From: a bacterium ADurb.Bin374
GTDB taxonomy: Bacteria > Riflebacteria > Ozemobacteria > Ozemobacterales > Ozemobacteraceae
Direction of reading: 5' to 3'
Assembly (NCBI GenBank): GCA_002068715.1
Contig: MWAR01000394.1
Span: 1-5,994 of the forward strand
DNA: 5,994 nt
The position numbers and the translations under genes were made by a program. This document shows, piece by piece, positions 1 through 5,994 of this stretch; within the stretch, counting starts at the first letter, position 1, and each line of letters starts with the position of its first letter. A model generated the notes under the pieces. That model was given only the letters and a program-made list of their open reading frames with translations. It had not been told where the DNA came from and made no database searches.

Positions 1-1430
1 ACCCGTGCCCCGCAGCGGGCGAGCCAGCGCCGGGCGACGGCTGCCGAGAGTCGCCTCGACGGCACGGGCAGTGCGCCGTTGGGGGCGCCGGCGGTCAGTG
101 CCTCGACGAACAGGGGGAGATTCAGCGTGGTCGCGATTCCCTTGCGGATGAAGGAGAACCCGAGACCGACCTCGTGGACCTCCTCGCTTTCCAGGGACAG
201 GGCAAGGGTGAGCGGCCCTTCGCCCGATGAGGCCAGGTAGCCGGCAACGATCTGGACGATGAGCCCGAGTTCGTCGGGATCGAACAGGAGTTTCTCGGGA
301 AGTGTTTCGTCGATATGGACGTGAGCCGCTTTGGCGAGGTGAGGAATCCTCGTCGTCACATCGGCCAGGACGTGTGAAAACCACGTCCGAAGCTCCACGT
401 TTCGCGGATGCTCCATCGGCGTGGCCCTGACGACGGCCAGGTATGCGGCGATCGCGGTGGCGCATCCGTTTCTGTCGGGAGTTTCCCGGCCCGGGTGCAT
501 GCCTTCGTCATGGAAGATATCCTCCAGGCCGGCGGCGCATGTTCGGGCGGTTGCAGGCGCCGATGCTTCAGCCGGGGAACATGTGCGCCCGAGAAGCGAT
601 AACAGAGATGTCTCCCGCCGGTCAGCATCGTTCGCCAGCGCGACCGCCCACTCGACATCCGCGAGCATTTCCCGGCGACGCTCGGATATCTGGAGGATCT
701 GCCTCCGGAAATACCACACCAGCACGCCGAAAAAGATGCCGAACAGCACGGAGATGATGGAAAGCCGCTTCAGCGCGTGTTGAAGCGGTTGAAGTCGTTC
801 GGCAAGATCGGCGAGGTCGAGATCGAGCCCGATGGTGCCGGCGAAGCGGCGCTGTGAGTCGAAAAACGGAGCATACGCGCTGATGAAGGTTCCCCACCGG
901 TCGGTGTACGGCTCGTCGTCGACGGTGGCAACCTGCTGTTGCAATGCCCGGATCAGGCTTGGACTCGCGTCGGGGTATGGGGACATGATGTCGGGCGGCG
1001 GGTCGGGCATGCCATTTCCATCGATATCGAACTGGGGGCTGTCGTCGACGACGAAAAAGACCTTTCCATCGACCATCACGTTGGTATAGGCGTATCGGAC
1101 ATGCGCCGAGGCTGTCCGAAACGCTTCGAGCCTGTCCGCCATGGCCCGGAATTCGGGGCTCGTCCGTTGAGCGGGCGACGTGAAGAGACGGTGGGTATCG
1201 CCGTCGATCGAGAGAGCCGCCGCCGATGCCAGCCGGACCAGGCCCTCGCGGATTTCCCGAAGCACGGCTTCCCGGGCCCGGAGGTAGGTGAACCAGGTGC
1301 TGGCCCCGAGCGCGACGATCATGGCCAGGGCGCAGATCAGCCCTTCGAACCCCGGTCTTATCCGGGGAAGGGGGACGGCCCGGGTCGAAAGCGAGCGCGT
1401 CTCGAAGTGCGCCGGGTCACGGAGTTCCAT
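1..1430 (-). CDS. Cache-TM sensor with degenerate histidine-kinase-like region, C-terminus outside window
   Basis: The frame is open from the ATG at 1430 to the left edge, giving 476 visible residues. Membrane helix 1 is at about 28-50 and helix 2 at about 222-243. Between them is a PDC/Cache sensor domain ending in the typical YTDRWGTFISAYAPFFDS (175-192) and GTIGLDLDLADL. An acidic loop, FDIDGNGMPD (134-143), resembles a Ca-binding DxDxNxxxD loop. After helix 2 comes a probable coiled coil (about 244-272), then a region shaped like a histidine kinase: LPEKLLFDPDEL resembles the stretch before the N-box, and the segment to the edge resembles the end of a HATPase domain. The key residues are missing, however. 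The H-box position appears to read LLSLLGRTC with no His, no Asn lies at 385-405, and the D-box position reads FSFIRKG (Arg429-Lys430) instead of DxG. I read it as a sensor pseudokinase. The region is divergent, and an unrelated helical domain is possible. Confidence 0.75.
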   Translation of the reverse strand, partial: MELRDPAHFETRSLSTRAVPLPRIRPGFEGLICALAMIVALGASTWFTYLRAREAVLREIREGLVRLASAAALSIDGDTHRLFTSPAQRTSPEFRAMADRLEAFRTASAHVRYAYTNVMVDGKVFFVVDDSPQFDIDGNGMPDPPPDIMSPYPDASPSLIRALQQQVATVDDEPYTDRWGTFISAYAPFFDSQRRFAGTIGLDLDLADLAERLQPLQHALKRLSIISVLFGIFFGVLVWYFRRQILQISERRREMLADVEWAVALANDADRRETSLLSLLGRTCSPAEASAPATARTCAAGLEDIFHDEGMHPGRETPDRNGCATAIAAYLAVVRATPMEHPRNVELRTWFSHVLADVTTRIPHLAKAAHVHIDETLPEKLLFDPDELGLIVQIVAGYLASSGEGPLTLALSLESEEVHEVGLGFSFIRKGIATTLNLPLFVEALTAGAPNGALPVPSRRLSAAVARRWLARCGAR

Positions 1431-1434
1431 GCGT

Positions 1435-1443
1435 CTCTTTCCC
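1435..1443 (-). promoter_or_regulatory. Weak ribosome binding site of the kinase-like gene
   Basis: The minus-strand run GGGAAAGAG ends 4 nt before the ATG at 1430, inside the 3' end of the decarboxylase gene. The decarboxylase's resumed frame (stop 1419-1417) overlaps this start, so translation of this gene may have been coupled to the intact decarboxylase. The disrupted frame now stops earlier, at 1749. Confidence 0.4.
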
Positions 1444-2575
1444 GGGCGCGACCGCCGGGTCCGAATCGCGGGCCCGGACCAGGTCGCTGACGAAGGCATC
1501 GATCCTGGAGGTCGTGACGCTGGGCATGATGACCAGGTGCGCGATGTCGCCGGTGACGGCAAGGTGCCAGCGGTGGGCGATGGTGGCCGGAGGTCGTCGG
1601 ATGACGACCGTGTTCGACCAGGGATTGGCCCAGGCCGGCCATCCCGCCCCGGTAAGCGTGGCGATCGCATACCGCGTCGTATCCGCGCACCGGCGGGCCC
1701 ACTCCGAAAAACCGTTCCGGCCCTGGCGGCGGATGGTCTGCCACAGAATCAGCACCGATAGCCCGTTGCGGGAACCGGAGATCGTTCCGTCGAAGGAGCC
1801 GATGTAGTCGATGTGCCGGCGAACGCGGTCGACATTCTCCCGGCGGGAATGCCCGAGCCGATGAACTTGTGGCCGGAGATGGCGATGCTGTCTATCGGAA
1901 GCGAGAAATCGACACATGGCGCACCCGGCAGAAACGGAAGAAAGCCCCCGAACAGAGCGGCATCGCAATGAATATAATATCTATTGATATTCTTTCGCCG
2001 CAGTGTCTCGATGATCCTGGGAACATCGTCGATGGCGCCTTTCATCGTCGTTCCGATATTCGCGTTGAGGATCACCGCCGGCGGCCGGAGGCGGGAAAGC
2101 GTTGCCTCGAGGGCCTCGTAATCGATCTCGCCGTTCGGGCTGCTCCTGACGGGCTCGCGGTTGAGGCCGAGCAGGCGCCCGGCTTTTTCGACGCTGTAGT
2201 GGGAGTCTTCGGAAAACAACAGCGGGGCGCCGGGGAACCGCTCGCGGCCCGTGAGCAGCCCGTGCAGGTTGCTCTCGGTGCCGCCGTTGGTGACGTATCC
2301 CCAGCCCTCGGCGGCCGAAAGCCGGTAGAGTTCGCTGAAAAACGCGATGACCTCGCGCTCGAATTCGCAGGTGTGCAGGCCGAAATTGCCGATCTCGGGA
2401 TCTCCGATGTTGTTGATGACGAGATCAAGAAAAGGCGCCAGATTCTGATGGTCGAGGAGCTGGTTGTTGGGATACCCGAGGTAGGTCTCGCTTTCCCTCC
2501 GGAGACGTTCGAGAAGCTCGGAGAGCCGCTGCTCCCGAGTGCCGGCGGGAGCTGCCTGGGAAAAAACGCGTTTCT

Positions 2576-2579
2576 TCAT
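2576..2579 (-). promoter_or_regulatory. ATGA stop-start overlap between binding protein and decarboxylase
   Basis: The minus-strand bases ATGA contain the decarboxylase start (ATG 2579-2577) and the binding-protein stop (TGA 2578-2576). A purine-rich AAGGGGAGG lies 10 nt upstream (2598-2590). This is a typical translational-coupling junction and sets the decarboxylase start, although the frame is open further upstream to 2882. Confidence 0.75.
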
Positions 2580-3718
2580 GGCTGAACGGCCTCCCCTTCG
2601 AGTTTCAGAGCATCGATCAGGGCGCTGTTGTCGAGAATGTCGTCCAGAAAAAATTCTCTCTCGAGCATGTCGTTGTCTTTCAGAAAAGCGTGCACCGACT
2701 GCAGATAGCCCCGCAGCCCGTCGACGGAGATGTTCCGTCGGGCCTGGGTCGAGGCCGGATGGATCCGGACGGACCGGAACATGTCCTGCATGTCCGCTTC
2801 GGTGTACGGCCCATCGCTTTGAAATGTCCGACTGTTGAGAATTCGTCTGAATTCGTTCCAGTTGCGCGAGTCGTGCAGCCATCTCACGGCCTGGACCCAG
2901 CCGCGGAAAATCTTCACCAGGTCATCGCGGGGAATCGCGGCGAAACGATCGCTCCGGGAGACGAATCCTTCGGGGATTATGCCGGCGAAATCGGCGCTTG
3001 TCACTCCCTGCCGGCCCTCACCGTCGCGCTCGGCCCGCAAAGCCTCCGGATCGCAGTTGAGGATGACGTTGAACTTCCCGTCGATGAAGGCGTCCGCGAG
3101 TTCCTGCATGGTCAGTTCCTGAATGCGGACATCCGAGAGCTTCAGACCCCAATCCTGCAGGAACCTGTTGAGGAAAAAGGTGACGGAGGGCTTGTCGAGA
3201 TACACCCCGATCGGCCGCGCCTTGAGACGGGCGACGTCGAGATCGCGTTTCACGATGATCTTGTCTCCGCCGTGCGACCAGTCGGTTTCTCCCAGGATTT
3301 TCACGTCGACCCCGTCGAGATACATGCCGACCATGCTTCCGATCATGTCCATGCAGAGATCGACGTCACCGCCGGCGATGCCGCGATACATGGACGGGTT
3401 GGTCGGGTACGAGACGACGGTGACCTCGACGCCGAGTTTCTTCCAGAATCCGAGTTCGGCGGCGACGTGAAGGGGGGAGTAGGCGATCCACGGAACCATG
3501 CCGAAACGATAGACCCGGTTCGCCTGCTTTCCGGAAGACGCTTTCGCGACCGTTTCGGCCGCAGAGGCCGGGGATGCCGCGGCGGATACGGTGGTGGATG
3601 CAGGAGGCGCGACCTGGACCGGGCCGGCAGCCAGGACGCAGTTTGTCGTCAGCACCAGGGCGAGAAGTGCCCGCAGCATTGCGGGAAAGAGCGTGCGCAG
3701 GCTACCTATGAGTTTCAT
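2576..3718 (-). CDS. Secreted NMT1/TauA-type solute-binding protein
   Basis: From the ATG at 3718 the product has 380 residues. It begins with a Sec signal peptide: basic residues at K2 and R8, a hydrophobic core at about 14-25, and probable signal peptidase I cleavage near VLAA (28-31). Cys27 is not in a lipobox, so a soluble periplasmic protein is likely. An Ala/Ser/Pro-rich linker (about 31-68) precedes the binding domain. Its opening, RFGMVPWIAYSPLHVAAELG (71-90), followed by FWKKLGVEV, is typical of the NMT1/NitT-TauT family (periplasmic binding protein type II fold), as are GGDVDL (116-121) and the later strand KFNVILNCDPE (215-225). Family ligands include sulfonates, nitrate and pyrimidine precursors; the ligand here cannot be told. 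No ABC permease or ATPase gene lies beside it. Its place between two sensors and a channel suggests delivery of ligand to a receptor rather than uptake (inference). Its TGA overlaps the next ATG. Confidence 0.85.
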   Translation of the reverse strand: MKLIGSLRTLFPAMLRALLALVLTTNCVLAAGPVQVAPPASTTVSAAASPASAAETVAKASSGKQANRVYRFGMVPWIAYSPLHVAAELGFWKKLGVEVTVVSYPTNPSMYRGIAGGDVDLCMDMIGSMVGMYLDGVDVKILGETDWSHGGDKIIVKRDLDVARLKARPIGVYLDKPSVTFFLNRFLQDWGLKLSDVRIQELTMQELADAFIDGKFNVILNCDPEALRAERDGEGRQGVTSADFAGIIPEGFVSRSDRFAAIPRDDLVKIFRGWVQAVRWLHDSRNWNEFRRILNSRTFQSDGPYTEADMQDMFRSVRIHPASTQARRNISVDGLRGYLQSVHAFLKDNDMLEREFFLDDILDNSALIDALKLEGEAVQP

Positions 3719-3719
3719 G

Positions 3720-5144
3720 TCAGGCTTTCCTGCCATGGTGAGGAGGCTCGCTCCCTTCCGGTTCGCGTCGGTCGGCGAGTTTTTCGATGGCCTTGTGGAT
3801 GTCGTTTAGAACGCGGAGTTGATCGGATGAGCGGTCCTGACTGATTTCCCTGGCCAGCCGGAGGGCTTCGAGAACGGCCTGGGCCGAGGGTTCCGCGTTG
3901 CTCCCAGCTGTGTCTCCGGTCTCTTTCACGGAGAATTCGGCGGTACTCTCCGCTCCAGGTGCCGCCGATGGTGCGCCTGTTCCGAGAGATTGCATGTCGG
4001 ACGCGGCGCTGATGCGCATCATACGGACGGTGATCGTCACGAGGAATATCATGGTCAATATATTCCAGAGGAAAAGCTTCCCGATGGACTTGCGGTTTTC
4101 CTCGTCCTGCCACTGGAGGTTTTTCTGCAGGTTTTCGATGTTGCAGCTCGTTCCGATGATCCACCCGAGAGGCTCGAAAAGCCGTGCATACCCGAGGTGA
4201 CGCTCCTTGCCGTTCTTTTCTCCGGGCAGGGAAAACTCGAAATATCCGGCTCCGATGGCGGACCTGGCGACTTCCATGCCCCCGGGGAGGAAGGCTGCAC
4301 GGGGGGTGTCGCCTGGTTTCTTCCCGATCAGATCCGCGTTCGGATATACGAGGACGATGCCTCGAAGATCATGAATGTAGAAAAAACCGTTTCCGTTGTC
4401 GTATCGCAAGGCTCCGATCTGGGCTTTCAGACGGGAAATGGCATCACGGACCGCTTCGTCGACGAACACGCCGCTTCCGAGAACCCAGTGCCATTGGGGA
4501 ACCCGCTGGACATAGGAAATCTTGGGAAGGTTGGGAAGGCGGACGCCGTTCGGAAGGTGACGCTCCCAGAGGTAGTCGAGGAATCCGCCGCCGTTGCTGG
4601 CGACTTCGGCCGCAGCCACGAACAGATTGTCGGCCCGGTTGCGGGCGCAGTCGAACGCCGGGCTGTCGAGCACGCAGCCGTCGAGATCAGGACGGAGCGG
4701 ATGCAGGATCATCTTCGGGAACGGCTGATCCTCGTTCTGGATCCAGACATAATCATCCTCGCTTCCGAAACGGAGGTTGCGGATCGTGGAAATGACCTTC
4801 TGCTGAGCGTCGGACAGCGTCAGTGCGCCGCTCGCGACCTGTTCGATCCTGCGGTTGATGTCGTCCATGATGACGGCCAGCACGCCCTGGAGGACGCGGC
4901 CGTAGACCTGCTTCTGATACGAAAACTGGGTGGTCTGGAAATAAGTCTGCTGGACAACGGAGTAGGCAAGATCGACCTGGTTTTTCAGCTCCGAGGAAAT
5001 CCTCTCGCGCTCGTCCGCGGCGCTGCGTTCGAGCTGCCGGCGTGACTCCGCCTGGATGATGGTGATGCTGATGGCCATCGAAACCCCGATTGCCAGCAGG
5101 ATCAGGATGACTGCCGTCGAGATCGTTCGTGCGTTACCGGACAT
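3720..5144 (-). CDS. Double-Cache membrane receptor without recognisable output domain
   Basis: The 474-residue protein has an N-terminal membrane helix (about 9-30), a long periplasmic region, a second membrane helix (about 356-374) and a cytoplasmic tail of about 100 residues. Residues about 31-105 are probably helical. Two Cache modules of the sCache_2/dCache_2 kind follow. The first spans about 115-230, with DYVWIQN (131-137), GGGFLDYLW (185-193) and WHWVLGSGVFVD (218-229). The second spans about 244-339, with NGFFYIHD (252-259), VLVYPN (264-269), GYFEF (300-304) and GWIIGTS (327-333). Cache domains bind small metabolites outside the membrane, usually in chemoreceptors, kinases or cyclases. 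Here no HAMP, MA, kinase, GGDEF or cyclase domain follows: residues 378-420 are Ala/Ser/Gly/Glu-rich and about 420-460 look helical. Cys157 and Cys166 in the first module could form a disulfide. The gene lies 42 nt after the channel gene and one base before the binding-protein gene, so its signal may go to a partner protein. Confidence 0.85.
   Translation of the reverse strand: MSGNARTISTAVILILLAIGVSMAISITIIQAESRRQLERSAADERERISSELKNQVDLAYSVVQQTYFQTTQFSYQKQVYGRVLQGVLAVIMDDINRRIEQVASGALTLSDAQQKVISTIRNLRFGSEDDYVWIQNEDQPFPKMILHPLRPDLDGCVLDSPAFDCARNRADNLFVAAAEVASNGGGFLDYLWERHLPNGVRLPNLPKISYVQRVPQWHWVLGSGVFVDEAVRDAISRLKAQIGALRYDNGNGFFYIHDLRGIVLVYPNADLIGKKPGDTPRAAFLPGGMEVARSAIGAGYFEFSLPGEKNGKERHLGYARLFEPLGWIIGTSCNIENLQKNLQWQDEENRKSIGKLFLWNILTMIFLVTITVRMMRISAASDMQSLGTGAPSAAPGAESTAEFSVKETGDTAGSNAEPSAQAVLEALRLAREISQDRSSDQLRVLNDIHKAIEKLADRREPEGSEPPHHGRKA
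3725..3731 (-). promoter_or_regulatory. Ribosome binding site that decides the solute-binding-protein start
   Basis: AGGAAAG on the minus strand lies 6 nt before the ATG at 3718, inside the last codons of the double-Cache gene. It favours that ATG over the in-frame ATG at 3736, which would put six extra residues (MAGKPD) before the signal peptide. The double-Cache stop (TGA 3722-3720) and the ATG at 3718 are separated by one base, so translation is probably coupled. Confidence 0.65.
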
Positions 5145-5148
5145 CGCG

Positions 5149-5160
5149 CCTCATTTCCTT
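5149..5160 (-). promoter_or_regulatory. Ribosome binding site of the double-Cache gene
   Basis: On the minus strand the 42-nt gap between the channel stop and the next start holds AAGGAAATGAGG. GAGG ends 4 nt before the ATG at 5144, and AAGGA lies 11 nt before it. This supports the ATG at 5144. I see no promoter in the gap, so the gene is probably read through from the channel gene. Confidence 0.6.
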
Positions 5161-5186
5161 TCAAGATCTCCGGACGTGATATATCG

Positions 5187-5994
5187 TCAGGGATAGAAAA
5201 ACCAAGCCGTCACCACGAAAAGCGAGAACATGACGGTCGGCCAGTAAAACAGTTTGGGAATGATGTTCTCCCGCCACTGGAGCCATTCGACGCGATTGGT
5301 CCAGCCGTAGGCGATGGAATCGATCGACACGATCAGGAACACCAGATACGTCAAGAAATAATAGAAGTCCATATACATGATCTTCTCTATTTCCAGACGG
5401 CCGCGCAGATCTATCTGGGCGAACAGAACGACGAAAAACAGGGCGGCGGCAACCTGGACCGTCACACTGGAGTTGAACCCGACGCGTCCCGCGATTCCCT
5501 CGTTCTTGGTGTGGATGAACAGGACGGCGAACATCAGGATGATGACGACGAAGATCGGAAGAATGCAGCTGATGAAGGCGTCGAGGAACTCCCGCTGGAT
5601 GACGACGTTGTAACGGAGTTCCGGGGGCGCTCCGCTTCCGCGGCGCGAGGACAGTCCGAAGTCCGTGTTCGCCTCGAATGGGGAAAAGCTGAAATAGCTG
5701 CTGTTGATGATCCAGCCGGGAAGGATCAGCGTCTTGCTTATGCCGGGCGTGAACTTGGGATTCATCGACTGGAAGGCCTGAAAGTCGGGGACGAGGACCA
5801 CCGGGCCGGACATCTTTTTCGGCCACATGCGCAGCCACACGGCCTGCATGTCGAAGGGATAGGTGGCGTAGTTGAAGGTCTGTCGGACGACGGTCTGAAA
5901 CGTCCATCCGACGACGCGCTGATCTCCCTCGATGGCCTCGTACACCTGTTCCAGGGAGCCTTCCTGAGATTCGGGAAAGAACGCGCCTGTCTCG
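5187..5994 (-). CDS. Pentameric ligand-gated ion channel (Cys-loop receptor superfamily), 3' part, N-terminus outside window
   Basis: The frame is open to the right edge, giving 268 visible C-terminal residues and ending at TGA 5189-5187. Residues are numbered from the right edge. Seen: the Pro-loop signature with YPFD at 45-48 followed by MQ; the rest of the beta-sandwich ligand-binding domain, with PGW at 92-94; a segment (PELRY, 124-128) leading into M1 at about 137-160 with its ILP proline at 146; a pore-lining M2 at about 175-192; M3 at about 205-227; a short M3-M4 loop; and M4 at about 246-266, ending in WFFYP. No cysteine brackets the Pro-loop (the only visible Cys is 143, in M1), as is usual for prokaryotic members. 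Such channels are homopentamers in the inner membrane with the ligand domain in the periplasm. Aligned to GLIC, M2 would carry Thr at 2' and Leu185 at the 9' gate, with Asn rather than Glu at -2'. Ion selectivity is not decidable. It is the first visible gene of the operon. Confidence 0.85.
   Translation of the reverse strand, partial: ETGAFFPESQEGSLEQVYEAIEGDQRVVGWTFQTVVRQTFNYATYPFDMQAVWLRMWPKKMSGPVVLVPDFQAFQSMNPKFTPGISKTLILPGWIINSSYFSFSPFEANTDFGLSSRRGSGAPPELRYNVVIQREFLDAFISCILPIFVVIILMFAVLFIHTKNEGIAGRVGFNSSVTVQVAAALFFVVLFAQIDLRGRLEIEKIMYMDFYYFLTYLVFLIVSIDSIAYGWTNRVEWLQWRENIIPKLFYWPTVMFSLFVVTAWFFYP

Larger units (their letters stand above)
1417..2579 (-). pseudogene. Group II PLP-dependent decarboxylase (histidine/serine decarboxylase family), frame-disrupted
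   Basis: The first frame gives 247 good residues (2579 to about 1839). Seen: GNFGLHTCEFER (64-75), the PLP-phosphate region GGTESNLHG (99-107), SHY with the probable PLP-stacking His127, NANIGTT (172-178), HCDAA with the PLP-pyridine Asp206, and SGHKFIGSGIP (235-245) with Schiff-base Lys238. The frame then runs into 29 unrelated residues and stops at 1751-1749. The family sequence resumes in another frame at about 1839 with ENVDRVRRHIDYIG, then TISGSRNG and GDIAHL, for about 140 residues to TGA 1419-1417. Relatives usually carry about six residues (of the type VVxAKK) between IPxG and this resumption. They are absent here, so about 19 nt seem lost. The intact enzyme would be about 393 residues, close to bacterial PLP histidine decarboxylases, which release CO2 from an amino acid to give an amine. 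The substrate is not decidable. As read, the product lacks its C-terminal third and is probably inactive, unless the assembly is wrong. Confidence 0.85.

Noticed and set aside
1420..1860. Programmed ribosomal frameshift in the decarboxylase
   Set aside because: Family residues are missing at the junction as well as the frame being changed, and no slippery heptamer is seen. Deletion is simpler.
2580..2882. In-frame upstream extension of the decarboxylase to 2882
   Set aside because: It would run through the end of the binding-protein gene and encodes no family sequence. The ATG at 2579 has the ATGA junction and a Shine-Dalgarno-like sequence.
3633..3645. Cys27 of the binding protein as a lipoprotein cysteine
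   Set aside because: The residues before it (LTTN) do not form a lipobox, and a normal signal peptidase I site lies just after it.
3719..3736. ATG at 3736 as start of the binding protein
   Set aside because: The ATG at 3718 is better placed after AGGAAAG and gives a standard signal peptide beginning MKLIG.
5170..5190. Small inverted repeat (GACG and CGTC around GATATATC) at the end of the channel gene as a terminator
   Set aside because: The stem is only about four pairs, it overlaps the stop codon and no T-run follows. Transcription probably continues into the next gene.
5440..5500. Assignment of the channel as anion-selective from the GRVG stretch
   Set aside because: An alternative GLIC-like alignment puts Thr at 2' and Leu at 9', so the position of GRVG relative to the filter is uncertain.
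421..5613. Many open frames on the plus strand, some over 300 codons (for example 2690-3844 and 3990-5045)
   Set aside because: They lie antisense to clear genes, show no domain motifs and follow from high GC content, which removes stops from the opposite strand.

Overview
The window reads as one tightly packed operon on the minus strand, transcribed from right to left. It is GC-rich throughout. Signal peptides, periplasmic sensor domains and inner-membrane proteins suggest a diderm (Gram-negative-type) bacterium, but nothing here fixes the phylum. There is no RNA gene, CRISPR array, insertion sequence or terminator that I can support, and almost every base is coding.

Layout in transcription order: (1) the 3' part of a prokaryotic pentameric ligand-gated ion channel (pLGIC, the Cys-loop receptor superfamily) enters from the right edge (5187-5994). 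(2) After a 42-nt gap comes a double-Cache membrane receptor with no recognisable output domain (3720-5144). (3) One base later comes a secreted NMT1/TauA-type solute-binding protein (2576-3718). (4) Through an ATGA overlap comes a group II PLP-dependent decarboxylase of the histidine/serine decarboxylase family (1417-2579). Its reading frame is broken just after the PLP-lysine region by what looks like a short deletion of about 19 nt. (5) Overlapping its end is a Cache-TM-histidine-kinase-like protein (1-1430, running off the left edge) whose visible kinase boxes are degenerate.

How they might work together (inference): four of the five genes are small-molecule receptors or binding proteins. 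Apart from the channel, none shows a working output: the double-Cache protein has only a short cytoplasmic tail, the solute-binding protein has no permease or ATPase next to it, and the kinase looks catalytically dead. The only evident output is ion flow through the channel. The decarboxylase would make an amine, a ligand class known to gate some bacterial pLGICs such as ELIC. The cassette may therefore be a periplasmic chemosensory module built round a neurotransmitter-receptor-like channel, with an attached amine-synthesis step that appears inactivated in this genome. The system idea is a hypothesis; the family assignments rest on motifs read from the translations.
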